NCBI GenBank assembly: GCA_026129465.1
Contig: JAHCIA010000001.1
Coordinates: 1,621,964 to 1,685,963 of the forward strand
Source of the DNA: Flavobacteriales bacterium
GTDB taxonomy: Bacteria; Bacteroidota; Bacteroidia; Flavobacteriales_F; PHOS-HE28
Reading direction: 5' to 3'
Length of the DNA: 64,000 bases
Shown here: positions 53,572 to 63,987 of the stretch, piece after piece
Layout: every line of letters begins with the position of its first letter
Position numbering within the stretch: the first letter of the stretch is position 1
Translations under genes and position numbers: made by a program
The notes under the pieces: model-generated
What the model saw: the letters and a program-made list of their open reading frames with translations, nothing else
Told to the model about the DNA's origin: nothing
The model's database searches: none

Positions 53572-53579
53572 CAAAGGTG
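53572..53579 (-). promoter_or_regulatory. Leaderless-type -7 element CACCTTTG before cysH
   Basis: CACCTTTG ends 4 nt before the ATG at 53567, the same gap as at 4635, 53702 and 55437. Confidence 0.45.
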
Positions 53580-53701
53580 GCCAATGTGACCTTGAACGAC
53601 ACCTGACGGACGGCAGGGAGAGGCGATCCACATGGGATGGCATTCACGGCTTGAGACCAGGAAGCGCACCACCAACACGTCAAGCGGTCGCACTCGCTCA
53701 C

Positions 53702-53709
53702 GACCTTTG
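53702..53709 (+). promoter_or_regulatory. Leaderless-type -7 element GACCTTTG
   Basis: GACCTTTG ends 4 nt before the ATG at 53714 and settles that start against the longer open frame from 53651. Confidence 0.45.
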
Positions 53710-53713
53710 CGCC

Positions 53714-54580
53714 ATGGTACTCCCGCTATGGAAGGTCGCAAGCACCCTGGCCTGCGTTGTGTCGGTGGTCCTCCACAGCCCCTTCGACCTGGCGAAACCG
53801 TCACGCACACACATCCTGCCGGCCGAGTTGCAGGAGATCAGCGCCCTCACCGATGTGGATGAACACACGGTGGCCTGTGTGCAGGATGAAATGGCCATGA
53901 TCTACTTGATCGACCTGCGCACCGGCAAGATCGTCCGGCGCATCCCTTTCGGACCGGCCGGTGACATGGAAGGGCTTACCCGCGTGGGCCAGGAGTATTT
54001 CGCCTTGCGCAGCGATGGTTTGATGTACCGCCTTTCGCTCTTGGAAGGGGTTGCGGTGGTCCAGGACTCCATGCGCCTTCCACTGCCCGATCGTGACCTG
54101 GAAGGCCTGGGCTTCGATGAACGCAGGGGGCTGGTCCTGATCTCCCCGAAAGACTTCCTGAAAGGGGATGCGCACCAACGCGACCAGCGGTTGATCCATG
54201 CGTTCGACCCGGTGACGCGGCGCCTGCTGCCGGAGCCCGTGCTCTCGCTATCCCTTGCGGACATCACGGCCCAGGCCGAAAGCAAAGGCATGCAGGTGCC
54301 CCGGCGCACCACGAAAGAGGGCCGAAGCGTCAACGCGCTGAAACTGCGTTTCTCCTCCGTGGCCGTGGATCCGATCACCGACCGCTACTACCTGCTTTCC
54401 GCTGTGGACAGGACCCTGCTGGTATTGGACCGCCAGGGTGCACTGGTCGCTCTGGAACAACTGCCCCCCAAGCTCTTTCCCAAGCCTGAAGGCATCACTT
54501 TCATGCCTTCCGGGCAGATGGTGATCAGCAATGAGGGCAAGGACGGCCGTCCCAACCTGCTGGTGTTCGAGCGCCGCTAA
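53714..54580 (+). CDS. SdiA-regulated family secreted beta-propeller protein
   Basis: This 288-residue protein begins with a hydrophobic signal (MVLPLWKVASTLACVV) and continues as a probable beta-propeller with repeated strands such as EISALTDVDEHTVACVQDE, DLEGLGFDERRGLVLISPK and PEGITFMPSGQMVISNEGK. The pattern matches SdiA-regulated/phytase-like propellers found in the periplasm or outside the cell. Enzyme activity is not indicated. It is divergent from cysH. Confidence 0.75.
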   Translation: MVLPLWKVASTLACVVSVVLHSPFDLAKPSRTHILPAELQEISALTDVDEHTVACVQDEMAMIYLIDLRTGKIVRRIPFGPAGDMEGLTRVGQEYFALRSDGLMYRLSLLEGVAVVQDSMRLPLPDRDLEGLGFDERRGLVLISPKDFLKGDAHQRDQRLIHAFDPVTRRLLPEPVLSLSLADITAQAESKGMQVPRRTTKEGRSVNALKLRFSSVAVDPITDRYYLLSAVDRTLLVLDRQGALVALEQLPPKLFPKPEGITFMPSGQMVISNEGKDGRPNLLVFERR

Positions 54581-54583
54581 CGG

Positions 54584-55432
54584 TCAATACGTGCCCGGCA
54601 CCGCCTCATCCACCACCAGGATGAAGTCCGCCTTGCCCTTGTGCTCCGCTTCAAGCTTGCGCGCATCAGCCTGTGTGGTGGTGGCGATCGTCACGATGCG
54701 CAGCTCCGGTCGCGCGCGCTTCAAGTACCAGCCGATGCCCTCGTAGTTGTCCGAGTGGTAGGTGCCGTTGAAGTGCAGGAAGCGTGTACCGGGTTTGAAA
54801 TTCTCCAGGATGAAGTGCGCCATGGTGGCATCCTTCAGCGCCTGCGCCATGGGCATGGTGGGACTCGTGTGACCGTGGCCCATGTCCAGCATCGCCTTGT
54901 AGCCAGGCAGCTCGGGATCGTAAGCGATTGGCAGGGGGGCGATCCACTGCTTCTCGTTCTCAGGCAGTGTATCCAGCGCAGCGAAACCGCCCTTGTACAC
55001 CATGGACGCGTAACGGCGTGGCACGTTGGTGGCGACGAACCGCAGACCCTTGTCCTTGGCCAGATCCACCATTGGGGCATAGTCGCTGTGGTTATTCCAC
55101 AGGCGGGCAAGTGTGTCGAAGGCGGCCTGGTCGATCTCTCCACGCAGGTAGCGGTCCAGCGTGGCCTGGTCATCGGCCTCGATCATCTCGGCACCCATGG
55201 TGAGCGGACCCTTGGCGGCCAGCTCGCGCGCCACCACCAGTTGCAGCCAATGTGCGATGGCGCTGTTGTGCTGCTCGCCGAAAAGGATCACATCCGCCCC
55301 ACCGAGCGCCTTCATGAACGCCTTGTGCTTGGCTGGTTTGCCTTGGCCGGTGAAGAGGCTGTAGGCCACGGGATCTGACTGGGCCTGCACGGCACCGCAG
55401 AGGAACAGGAATGGCAGGATGATGCTTCGCAT
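54584..55432 (-). CDS. ChaN-like (DUF399) secreted protein
   Basis: This 282-residue protein has a signal peptide (LFLCGAVQAQ) and a ChaN-type body: VILFGEQHNSAIAHWLQ, GAEMIEADDQ, and later GHGHTSPTMPMAQALKDATMA, and FLHFNGTYHSDN. ChaN-like proteins have been linked to heme binding and iron uptake. It converges with the SdiA-regulated gene with 3 bp between the stops. The ATG is 4 nt after CACCTTCG. Confidence 0.85.
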   Translation of the reverse strand: MRSIILPFLFLCGAVQAQSDPVAYSLFTGQGKPAKHKAFMKALGGADVILFGEQHNSAIAHWLQLVVARELAAKGPLTMGAEMIEADDQATLDRYLRGEIDQAAFDTLARLWNNHSDYAPMVDLAKDKGLRFVATNVPRRYASMVYKGGFAALDTLPENEKQWIAPLPIAYDPELPGYKAMLDMGHGHTSPTMPMAQALKDATMAHFILENFKPGTRFLHFNGTYHSDNYEGIGWYLKRARPELRIVTIATTTQADARKLEAEHKGKADFILVVDEAVPGTY

Positions 55433-55436
55433 GGTG

Positions 55437-55444
55437 CGAAGGTG
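55437..55444 (-). promoter_or_regulatory. Leaderless-type -7-like element CACCTTCG
   Basis: CACCTTCG ends 4 nt before the ATG at 55432. Confidence 0.45.
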
Positions 55445-55470
55445 CGGAGATGGGATGGAATGCAGAAAGC

Positions 55471-55573
55471 GCAGCCGCAGATGGCGCAGATGCCGCAGAT
55501 GAATTCCAATAAGCGCCGACCTGTCCGAGGCCTGGCTCTACAGCCATCTGCGAGATCTGCGTCATCTGCGGCC
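55471..55573. repeat. Inverted repeat upstream of the ChaN-like gene (family A, copy 1)
   Basis: The left arm (55471-55505) carries three CGCAGATG-type words; the right arm (55543-55573) carries their complements (CATCTGCG words), with a central loop of about 37 nt. A near-identical arm recurs at 58101-58135. The region between the ChaN-like and glpF genes holds no gene. Confidence 0.75.
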
Positions 55574-55629
55574 TCATGGTTAGCTGCGGTGAGCGCAAGC
55601 TCACAGCTTGAAAGGACCGCATCAGCGGA

Positions 55630-56361
55630 TCACCGCAGCCACAGGTACAGCCATGCCGCAACGGCCGCACCCAGCAACGGGCCCACTACTGGCACCCACG
55701 CATAACCCCAGTCGCTCAACCCGCCGATGCGCATCACGGTGTGCATGATGCGTGGGCCCAGGTCGCGCGCGGGATTGATCGCATAGCCCGTGGTGCCACC
55801 CAGCGACAGACCGATCACCCAGACGAGAAGCGCCACAGGCAGCGCACCGATGGAACCGAGTCCGATGGCGACCTCCCGTTCATCGCCCAGATCCAGCGTA
55901 GGCCCCACCAGGAACAGCACGGTGAACACCAGTACGAAGGTGCCCACAGACTCACTGATCAGGTTGCTGAGCGGCTTGCGGATGGCCGGGCCGGTGGCGA
56001 AGCAGGCCAGCTTGGAGGCCTCGTTGCGTGTGGCCGCGAAGTGGTCCTTGTGCGTGAGCCACACGAGGAAGGCGCCGAGCATGGCACCGATCATCTGCGC
56101 CAGCACATAGCCGGGCACAGCCTCCCACGCGAATTTGCCGGTGATCGCCAGTGCCACGGTTACCGCCGGGTTGAGGTGCGCGCCACTGAACGGCCCCGCC
56201 ACCACCACGCCCACGAACACGGCCATGGCCCATCCGGTGGTGATCACGATCCAGCCCGATGCATGGCCTTTGGTGCCTTCCAACAGGGTGTTGGCCACCA
56301 CGCCGTTGCCCAGCAGTATCAGCAGCATGGTGCCGAGAAGTTCAGCGGTGAAGGGGGTCAT
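55630..56361 (-). CDS. glpF: Aquaporin-family glycerol facilitator
   Basis: This 243-residue membrane channel has both NPA boxes, GAHLNPAVTVAL and GYAINPARDLGPR. The Asp after the second NPA (NPARD) and the glycerol kinase directly upstream in the same direction favour a glycerol facilitator over a water channel. It is followed (leftward) by repeat family A and preceded by a hairpin of family B. Confidence 0.9.
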   Translation of the reverse strand: MTPFTAELLGTMLLILLGNGVVANTLLEGTKGHASGWIVITTGWAMAVFVGVVVAGPFSGAHLNPAVTVALAITGKFAWEAVPGYVLAQMIGAMLGAFLVWLTHKDHFAATRNEASKLACFATGPAIRKPLSNLISESVGTFVLVFTVLFLVGPTLDLGDEREVAIGLGSIGALPVALLVWVIGLSLGGTTGYAINPARDLGPRIMHTVMRIGGLSDWGYAWVPVVGPLLGAAVAAWLYLWLR

Positions 56362-56417
56362 TGCTGGCTGGAACGCTTTCGTTGGGGACTGACATTTTTC
56401 GCTGCTTGGTGATCACT

Positions 56418-56487
56418 GCTGTCCGATGTCTTATGTCCAATGCAAATGCCCTCGTCCATCGGGCATTTGCATTGGACATCGGACAGC
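56418..56487. repeat. Inverted repeat between glpK and glpF (family B)
   Basis: Left arm 56418-56451 and right arm 56461-56487 match as complement over 27 nt, with a 7-nt insertion in the left arm and a 9-nt loop. The sequence shares TGTCCAATG words with the repeat in the nos operon (41295-41383). Confidence 0.7.
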
Positions 56488-56519
56488 CGTCATCGGACAC
56501 CGTCTACTTGCATTTACGT

Positions 56520-58013
<1,494 letters not shown>

Positions 58014-58100
58014 GGGAGGGATGAAGATGGGGAAAGGATGGGAACCCAAATGAACGTTCAGCCCCGGATACAAGAGAGGCGCCTGGCGGCGCGGTCGAAT

Positions 58101-58208
58101 TGCAGCCGCAGATGGCGCAGATGACGCAGATGAATGCACTGATGTACCGGGCAAACAGCTGTATCAAATGAGGATCCCATCTGTGCTATCTGCGCCATCT
58201 GCGGCCCC
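58101..58208. repeat. Inverted repeat between glpK and glpD (family A, copy 2)
   Basis: Left arm 58101-58135 has GCCGCAGATGGCGCAGATG; right arm 58175-58208 has the complement words CTGTGCTATCTGCGCCATC. The left arm is almost the same as that at 55471-55505. The 226-bp interval between the glpK start and glpD end has no gene. Confidence 0.75.
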
Positions 58209-58239
58209 AAGCATTTCCCAAGGCGTCATGCAGGAGGCG

Positions 58240-59808
58240 TCAAGCGTTCATCCGATAGCCCGCGGCGAGCGCAGCAAAGGTGGCAAGCTGCTCCGCGACC
58301 CACGCTTCATCCTCGCCAAGCTCATGGGCCATCAACAGCGCCACCTTAGGTGCGGAATCACTGGCCGCTCGTGCATCAAGGAAGAGCAACCTCACACGAC
58401 GCGCCAGAACATCCTCCAACGTACTGGCCATCTCGAAGCGAACGGCATAGACCACCTCTGCCAGCGTGTAAGGGAAGGTTGGATGCAAACGTTCGGACAA
58501 CGATGGATCTGCTTGCATCATCGAACGGATAAAGGCCGCATCGCTTCCGTAGATCGCAAGATGCCCCTTGGCATCCACGGCCCCTGCGGGCTTGCCATGG
58601 ATGGGCAGCTGCGCAGTATTGCATGGCCCGGCCTTCAACCCGAAGCGTGCCATCGCCTGGTCGAGCACATCCTCGGCCATGCTGCGGTAGGTGGTCCACT
58701 TGCCACCGATGAGCGAAACCAACCCGCTGTCCGAGACCAGCACCCGATGCCCGCGCGAGATCTCCGATGTGCGCTGGCCTTCGCGCTGTTTGGCCAGGGG
58801 GCGGAGACCGGCGTACATGCTGAGCACATCGGACCGCAAGGGTGGGCGAACGAGGTACCGGCCCACGGTCTCCAACACGAAGGCGATCTCCTCTGGCAAG
58901 GGCTTCGGCTCCTCGCTCACCCCGGCCACGGGGATGTCCGTGGTGCCCACCACCAGCTTGTCCTGCCAGGGGATGGCGAAGAGCACACGGCCATCGGGGG
59001 TGCGCGGGATCATCAGCGCGGCATCGCCGGGCATGAACGAACGGTCCAGCACCAGGTGGATGCCCTGGCTGGGAACGATGTGGTCGCGCGTATCGGAGCT
59101 GTCCATCGCCAGCACCGCGTTGGTGAATACACCCGTGCAGTTCACCACCACCTTGGCGAGAATGGTGTGGCGCTTGCCATCGAGCGCATCCTCCATCACC
59201 GCGCCGATCACCTTGCCTTCATCATCCTTCAGCAGTTGCACCACCCGCGCATGGTTGAGCACACAGGCGCCGTGCTCCACAGCGGTGCGGGCCAGTGCCA
59301 CGGCGAGGCGTGCATCATCGAACTGGCCATCGTGGTAAAGGATGCCGCCGCGCAGTCCTTCCGAGGTGATGCCTGGCAGGTGCTGAAGTGTTTCCGCCTT
59401 GTTCAGCATCCGTGTCCGGCCCAGGCTGAGCTTGCCCGCCAGCAGGTCGTACAGGCCCAGGCCGATGCGGTACCACGCGGCCTCCCACCAGCGGTAGCAG
59501 GGGATCACGAAGGCTTGGTCGTGGCATAGGTGGGGGGCGTTGCGCAGCAGGCGGCCGCGCTCGCGCAGCGCCTCGCGCACCAAGCCGACATGCCCCTGCG
59601 CCAGATACCGCACACCACCATGCACCAGCTTGGTGCTGCGGCTGCTGGTTCCCTTGGCGAAGTCATGCGCTTCCAACAACACCGTGCGCAGGCCGCGTGC
59701 GGCGGCATCCACGGCCACACCAAGGCCGCTGGCACCACCACCGATGACGAGGATGTCCCAGGGACCTTCTGCATCGCGCAAGGTTCTGAGTTGAGCGGGT
59801 CGGTCCAT
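58240..59808 (-). CDS. glpD: Aerobic-type glycerol-3-phosphate dehydrogenase
   Basis: This 522-residue FAD enzyme oxidises glycerol-3-phosphate to dihydroxyacetone phosphate and passes electrons to the quinone pool. It has the FAD-binding GGGASGLGVAVDAA, the family signature GTSSRSTKLVHGGVRYL, and LIGGKWTTYRSMAED. It completes the glp group with glpF and glpK and lies 7 bp after the transporter gene. Confidence 0.95.
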   Translation of the reverse strand: MDRPAQLRTLRDAEGPWDILVIGGGASGLGVAVDAAARGLRTVLLEAHDFAKGTSSRSTKLVHGGVRYLAQGHVGLVREALRERGRLLRNAPHLCHDQAFVIPCYRWWEAAWYRIGLGLYDLLAGKLSLGRTRMLNKAETLQHLPGITSEGLRGGILYHDGQFDDARLAVALARTAVEHGACVLNHARVVQLLKDDEGKVIGAVMEDALDGKRHTILAKVVVNCTGVFTNAVLAMDSSDTRDHIVPSQGIHLVLDRSFMPGDAALMIPRTPDGRVLFAIPWQDKLVVGTTDIPVAGVSEEPKPLPEEIAFVLETVGRYLVRPPLRSDVLSMYAGLRPLAKQREGQRTSEISRGHRVLVSDSGLVSLIGGKWTTYRSMAEDVLDQAMARFGLKAGPCNTAQLPIHGKPAGAVDAKGHLAIYGSDAAFIRSMMQADPSLSERLHPTFPYTLAEVVYAVRFEMASTLEDVLARRVRLLFLDARAASDSAPKVALLMAHELGEDEAWVAEQLATFAALAAGYRMNA

Positions 59809-59815
59809 GGCAGTG

Positions 59816-60625
59816 CTACTTCACGCCCATGCCTCGCCGGTACACCAGGTGGTACACCAGCGCCACGAAACCGCCGCCACCCACGATGTTGCCCAGGATC
59901 ACCGGCAACAGGTTGGTGAACATGCCCTGCACGGTGACGCTGCCACCCGAATCGAGCAGGAGGCCCATGGGGATGAGGTACATGTTGGCCACGCTGTGTT
60001 CGAAGCCGGCCGCCACGAAGGCGGTGATGGGGAACACGATGGCCAAGGCCTTGTCCACCACGGTGCGCCCGGCGTAGGTCATCCACACGGCGAGGCACAC
60101 CAGGGCGTTGCAGAGAATGCCACTGAAGAAGGCGGTACCGAATGGCAGGTCGCACTTGGCCGCAGCGATGCGCACGTAGCTCTCCCCCACCGCGCCATCG
60201 GCCATGGCGGCATGACCGGAAAAGTGTACCAGTGCCGCGAGACCGGCCGCACCCACGAAGTTGGACAACAGCACCACCGTCCAGTTGCGCAACAGTTCTC
60301 CCGTGGTGATGGCACGATCGGCCCAGGCCATCACCAGCAGGTTGTTGCCGGTGAACAGTTCGGCACCGGCAACCACCACCAGCAGCAGCCCCAGGCAGAA
60401 GACCAGACCACCGAGCAGGCGTGTGGCCGCGAAGCCGAGTTCGATGTCGGCCGCCACGATGTTGTAGAAAAGCGCGCCGAACCCGATGAAGGCGCCGGCG
60501 AGAAAACCCAGCACGGCCAAGGGTGCAAGTGATAGTCGCGCCTTTGTGACACCCACACGCTGTACACGTTCGGCGATCTCACGCGGCGAAAAGGCGTCCG
60601 ATCCGAAAAGGGGTGGCTGCTCCAT
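59816..60625 (-). CDS. Formate/nitrite transporter family (FNT) channel
   Basis: This 269-residue membrane protein has the FNT features: FIGFGALFYNIV, LFTGNNLLVMAW, AGFEHSVANMYLIPMGLL and the signature LGNIVGGGGFVALVYHLVY. Formate, nitrite or lactate could be the substrate. It precedes glpD by 7 bp, so it may be cotranscribed. ATG 60625 (MEQPPLFGSD) is chosen as the start; the frame upstream has no membrane character. Confidence 0.88.
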   Translation of the reverse strand: MEQPPLFGSDAFSPREIAERVQRVGVTKARLSLAPLAVLGFLAGAFIGFGALFYNIVAADIELGFAATRLLGGLVFCLGLLLVVVAGAELFTGNNLLVMAWADRAITTGELLRNWTVVLLSNFVGAAGLAALVHFSGHAAMADGAVGESYVRIAAAKCDLPFGTAFFSGILCNALVCLAVWMTYAGRTVVDKALAIVFPITAFVAAGFEHSVANMYLIPMGLLLDSGGSVTVQGMFTNLLPVILGNIVGGGGFVALVYHLVYRRGMGVK

Positions 60626-60678
60626 GGTCGCGGCCACAAGATCGCACGCGTATCGATCGTCCGTTGATCGCCGACCCC

Positions 60679-60686
60679 GATCTTTC
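60679..60686 (+). promoter_or_regulatory. -7-like element GATCTTTC before the SMUG2-like gene
   Basis: GATCTTTC ends 6 nt before the ATG at 60693, in line with the other near-leaderless promoters. Confidence 0.35.
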
Positions 60687-60692
60687 CGACCC

Positions 60693-61373
60693 ATGCTCGC
60701 CGACCGACTCCTCGAACATGTCCTCTCCTTCTCCCTCAAGGACACCAAACTCCCCAAGGGCATCGGCGTCCTCGACCCCTTCAATGGCGAGCATGCCGAA
60801 GAGGTCGGCCGCATCGTCACCGCCTTCCACCGCAAGTACTACAGCGATGACAGGCCACGCACCCTGATGCTCGGCATCAACCCCGGCCGCCTGGGCGCGG
60901 GCAGCACAGGCCTCTCCTTCACCGACACGAAACGCTGCGAAAGCGACTTGGACATCCCAGTGAACGGCCTGCGCACCCACGAGCCCAGCAGCGACTTCTT
61001 CTACCGGATGATCCGCGCGGCAGGTGGACCCGAAGCGTTCTACAGCCAGGTCTACGTGCACGCCGTGTGTCCCCTGGGTTTCGTGCGCGATGGCCTGAAC
61101 CTGAACTATTACGACGACAAGGCGCTGGAGAAAGCGGTGACACCCTTCGTGGAACAGTGGCTGCGCACACTTGTGAAGTGCGGCATGCGGACGGACACCG
61201 TGCTCTGCATCGGCACCGGGAAGAACGCGGCCTACTTCACCAAGCTGAACGACCGGCTGGGCTTGTTCGACAAGATCATCGCGCTGGAGCACCCCCGCTA
61301 TGTGATGCAGTACAAGGCGCGGAGCATGGAGGTGTACATCGGCAAGTATCTGACGGCGTTGGAAGGGGCGTGA
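60693..61373 (+). CDS. SMUG2-like uracil-DNA glycosylase family protein (DUF4918)
   Basis: This 226-residue protein carries UDG-fold motifs: MLGINPGRLGAGSTGLSF (motif A) and LEHPRYVMQY (motif B, with HP). The form with NPGRLGAGSTG matches the SMUG2 group, which removes uracil or its oxidised forms from DNA. It is divergent from the FNT gene. The ATG at 60693 begins MLADRLLEH, with a -7-like element 6 nt upstream. Confidence 0.82.
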   Translation: MLADRLLEHVLSFSLKDTKLPKGIGVLDPFNGEHAEEVGRIVTAFHRKYYSDDRPRTLMLGINPGRLGAGSTGLSFTDTKRCESDLDIPVNGLRTHEPSSDFFYRMIRAAGGPEAFYSQVYVHAVCPLGFVRDGLNLNYYDDKALEKAVTPFVEQWLRTLVKCGMRTDTVLCIGTGKNAAYFTKLNDRLGLFDKIIALEHPRYVMQYKARSMEVYIGKYLTALEGA

Positions 61374-61417
61374 ACTTTTTCACCTGTCCGATCCTTGTAC
61401 GACCAACCCATGCGACC

Positions 61418-62044
61418 TTGAGAACCCCTGTCGTGTGCCTTGCCGTTCTTGCCCTGGCCGGCTCCTTGAACGCCCAATCCCTCCGCATCAACCTCAATGG
61501 CGGCTACGTGTTTCGCGACCGTTTCCCCATCTACACCACACAGGGCGCCGTGGAGGCCGCCATCGTGGAGGCCCCGGTGTTCGGCGGCGGGCTGGAATAC
61601 CTGGTGAACCCGGACTACGGCATGGAGTTGTACTACCTGGGCATGCCCACCGAAGGGCGGCTGCGCAGCGGGTCCTTCCGGTATGCCGAGCAGGTGATGG
61701 TGAACTACATCATGGCTGGTGGCTTGCGCTATGCCCCTTTCTCGGAGAAGGTGAAGGGCTTCGGCGGGGTGAGCCTGGGTATGGCCCTGTTCGAGGGCGA
61801 GACCGTGTCGCGCGCGTATGCGGCCTGGGGCCTGCGCGGAGGGGTGCTCATCAATGCCACGGACCGCATCGGTCTGCGCATCGGAGCCCAACTGCACAGC
61901 CCCATCGAGGCGGTGGGCGGCGGCCTGTACATCGGCACGGGCGGCACCGGTGGCGGCGTGCAGACCTACAGCACCATCTACCAGTTCGGCTTCACGGGCG
62001 GGTTGGCGATCGCATTCGGGGGCAAAGACGTCCAACGGCCTTGA
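61418..62044 (+). CDS. Outer-membrane beta-barrel protein with probable TTG start
   Basis: From TTG 61418 the 208-residue protein begins (M)RTPVVCLAVLALAGSLNAQ, a good signal peptide. No ATG in this frame gives a signal peptide: the ATG seen at 61410 belongs to another frame and stops after three codons. The body has alternating strands, e.g. GMELYYLGMPTEGRLRSG and IGLRIGAQLHSPIEAVGGGLY, typical of small porin-like barrels. Function unknown. It lies 44 bp after the SMUG2-like gene. Confidence 0.7.
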   Translation: MRTPVVCLAVLALAGSLNAQSLRINLNGGYVFRDRFPIYTTQGAVEAAIVEAPVFGGGLEYLVNPDYGMELYYLGMPTEGRLRSGSFRYAEQVMVNYIMAGGLRYAPFSEKVKGFGGVSLGMALFEGETVSRAYAAWGLRGGVLINATDRIGLRIGAQLHSPIEAVGGGLYIGTGGTGGGVQTYSTIYQFGFTGGLAIAFGGKDVQRP

Positions 62045-62056
62045 AACGCCCTCCGC

Positions 62057-62064
62057 TACATTCG
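62057..62064 (+). promoter_or_regulatory. -7-like element TACATTCG before the amidohydrolase gene
   Basis: TACATTCG is close to TAnnTTTG and lies 36 nt before the ATG at 62101. Confidence 0.4.
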
Positions 62065-62100
62065 GGCACCTCCACCCAACGCACATCCCATACCCTCAGC

Positions 62101-63510
62101 ATGCACAATTTGAAGCTCTCTCTGGCCGCCCTGATGTCCCTGGCCTTGTTCGCCTGCGCCCAGCCGGAGCGGACCAAGGAGTCCCCGACCCTGGTGCACG
62201 ACCACGGCCATTCGCACGATGCCGGGGAGGAAGAGTCCCCGGCCGCCCCAGCACCGGCCCCTTCCACGCTCATCACCAACGTCCGCATCTTCAACGGCGT
62301 GAGCAGCACCCTCTCCGCAGCGAGCAACGTGCTCATCGTGGGCAACACCATCGCGCGCATCAGTTCGGAGGCCATCGACGCGGAAGGTGCACTGGTGATC
62401 GACGGAGGTGGACGCACCCTGATGCCGGGCCTCATCGATGCGCACACCCACATCATGTTCTCCACCCTGCCGCAGGTGGCCATCCTCACCAGCGACATCG
62501 GCTTCGTGAACCTCGCTGCGGGCAAGGCGGCGAACGAAATGCTCATGCGTGGATTCACCAGTGTGCGCGATCTGGGTGGCCCCATCTTCGGACTGAAGAA
62601 GGCCATCGACATGGGCATCGTGGAAGGACCGCGCATTTGGCCCAGTGGCGCGTTCATCTCCCAAAGCGGCGGGCACGGCGATTTCCGACTGCCCAACGAG
62701 ATCCCCGCCAAGCCGGATGACTTCTCCTACGGCGAAAAAGTCAACGCTGCGGCCATCGCCGACGATCCCGCCTCGGTGCGCAAGCGCGCCCGGGAACAAC
62801 TCATGCTCGGCGCCTCACAGCTCAAGCTCATGGCCGGTGGAGGCGTTTCCTCGGTGTACGATCCGATCGACGTGACGCAGTATACCGTGGAGGAGATCCG
62901 CGCCGCGGTGGAAGCCGCCGAGAACTGGGGAACCTATGTCACCGTGCATGCCTATACGCCCCGGGCGGTGCAACAATCCATTGAGGCGGGTGTGAAGTGC
63001 ATCGACCATGGCCAGATGCTGGACGAGGCCACCGCACGAACCATGGCGCAGAAAGGGATCTGGTGGAGCTTGCAGCCTTTCGTGGAGGATGGCCGTTCAC
63101 CCTTTGCGGAAGGCACGCCCAACCGCATCAAGCAGCAGAAGATGTATGCAGGCACGGACCAGGCCTATGCATTGGCGAAAAAGCATGGCATCAAGACCGC
63201 CTGGGGTACGGACATCCTGTTCAGCGCGGCGAACGCCAAGCGGCAGAACGAGAAGCTGACGCTGATGACGCGCTGGTATACCCCGGCCGAGGTGCTGCGC
63301 ATGGCCACCAGCGTGAACGCGGAACTCCTCGCCCTCAGCGGCGAACGCAGCCCCTATGCAGGCAAGCTCGGTGTGGTGGAAAATGGCGCCCTGGCCGACC
63401 TGCTGCTGGTGGACGGCGACCCGCTGGCGGACATCTCCATCCTGAGCGACCCGGCAAAGAACCTGGTGCTGATCATCAAGGATGGCCGCATCGTGAAGAA
63501 CGGCCTTTGA
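62101..63510 (+). CDS. Metal-dependent amidohydrolase lipoprotein
   Basis: This 469-residue protein has a lipoprotein signal (LALFACAQ), a His/Glu/Pro-rich linker (DHGHSHD) and an amidohydrolase barrel. Metal-site motifs: DAHTHI (HxH), LKLMAGGG (carbamylated Lys candidate), VHAY, DHGQ and WGTDILFS (Asp). The pattern fits the imidazolonepropionase-like/Xaa-Pro dipeptidase group of periplasmic amidohydrolases; the substrate is unknown. It converges with the gene at 63583, with a shared terminator hairpin between them. Confidence 0.88.
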   Translation: MHNLKLSLAALMSLALFACAQPERTKESPTLVHDHGHSHDAGEEESPAAPAPAPSTLITNVRIFNGVSSTLSAASNVLIVGNTIARISSEAIDAEGALVIDGGGRTLMPGLIDAHTHIMFSTLPQVAILTSDIGFVNLAAGKAANEMLMRGFTSVRDLGGPIFGLKKAIDMGIVEGPRIWPSGAFISQSGGHGDFRLPNEIPAKPDDFSYGEKVNAAAIADDPASVRKRAREQLMLGASQLKLMAGGGVSSVYDPIDVTQYTVEEIRAAVEAAENWGTYVTVHAYTPRAVQQSIEAGVKCIDHGQMLDEATARTMAQKGIWWSLQPFVEDGRSPFAEGTPNRIKQQKMYAGTDQAYALAKKHGIKTAWGTDILFSAANAKRQNEKLTLMTRWYTPAEVLRMATSVNAELLALSGERSPYAGKLGVVENGALADLLLVDGDPLADISILSDPAKNLVLIIKDGRIVKNGL

Positions 63511-63532
63511 TCGGCATCCACCATCTCAAAGG

Positions 63533-63561
63533 AACGCCCCGGCCTTTCGGACCGGGGCGTT
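63533..63561. terminator. Hairpin between convergent genes
   Basis: A 10-bp perfect stem (AACGCCCCGG / CCGGGGCGTT) with a 9-nt loop lies midway between the stop codons at 63510 and 63583. It has no long T-run in either direction, but it is well placed to end both transcripts. Confidence 0.65.
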
Positions 63562-63582
63562 GGCACGGAAGACGGAGGCCGA

Positions 63583-63987
63583 TCAGATCGGCTTGCGGAA
63601 CAGGTAGCGGGTGATGAAGATGCCCGTGCCGCCCTTGCCTTCAGCGGCGCTGTTCACACCGGTGACCACCGTGTGCAGTTCCCAGCCATCGTTGACGTAA
63701 CCGTTGATGGTCTCCACGATGACACGGTCGTTGTTGGCGATGTTCTTGAAGTTGATGCCCACCATGCTGTAGAAGTTCAGCAGGTCCTTGCCCACCTCCT
63801 GGTCGCCCTGGTCGCTGATGATGACACGCGAGCGGCCGACGCCACCGGGCACGACGCTTTCGATGGTGCTGAACTGACGATAGGTGTAGGCTTGTGGGGC
63901 AGGCGGCTGTGGGCGGAAGCTGTAGCCGAGGAACATGGCCAGGGGCAGGGAGGCGCCCAGCAGCAGGGAGCGTAGGTTGACGGTCAT
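63583..63987 (-). CDS. Small membrane-anchored or secreted protein of unknown function
   Basis: This 134-residue protein has an N-terminal hydrophobic segment (LLLGASLPLAMFLGYSF), a Pro-rich stretch and a small soluble domain with DLLNFYSMVGINFKNI, VNDGWELHTVVTG and the ending ITRYLFRKPI. The WELH region is like short DUF4177-type domains (which have a DGWELV pattern), but I do not claim this firmly. ATG at 63987 is near the window end; the promoter is outside or at the edge. Confidence 0.7.
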   Translation of the reverse strand: MTVNLRSLLLGASLPLAMFLGYSFRPQPPAPQAYTYRQFSTIESVVPGGVGRSRVIISDQGDQEVGKDLLNFYSMVGINFKNIANNDRVIVETINGYVNDGWELHTVVTGVNSAAEGKGGTGIFITRYLFRKPI

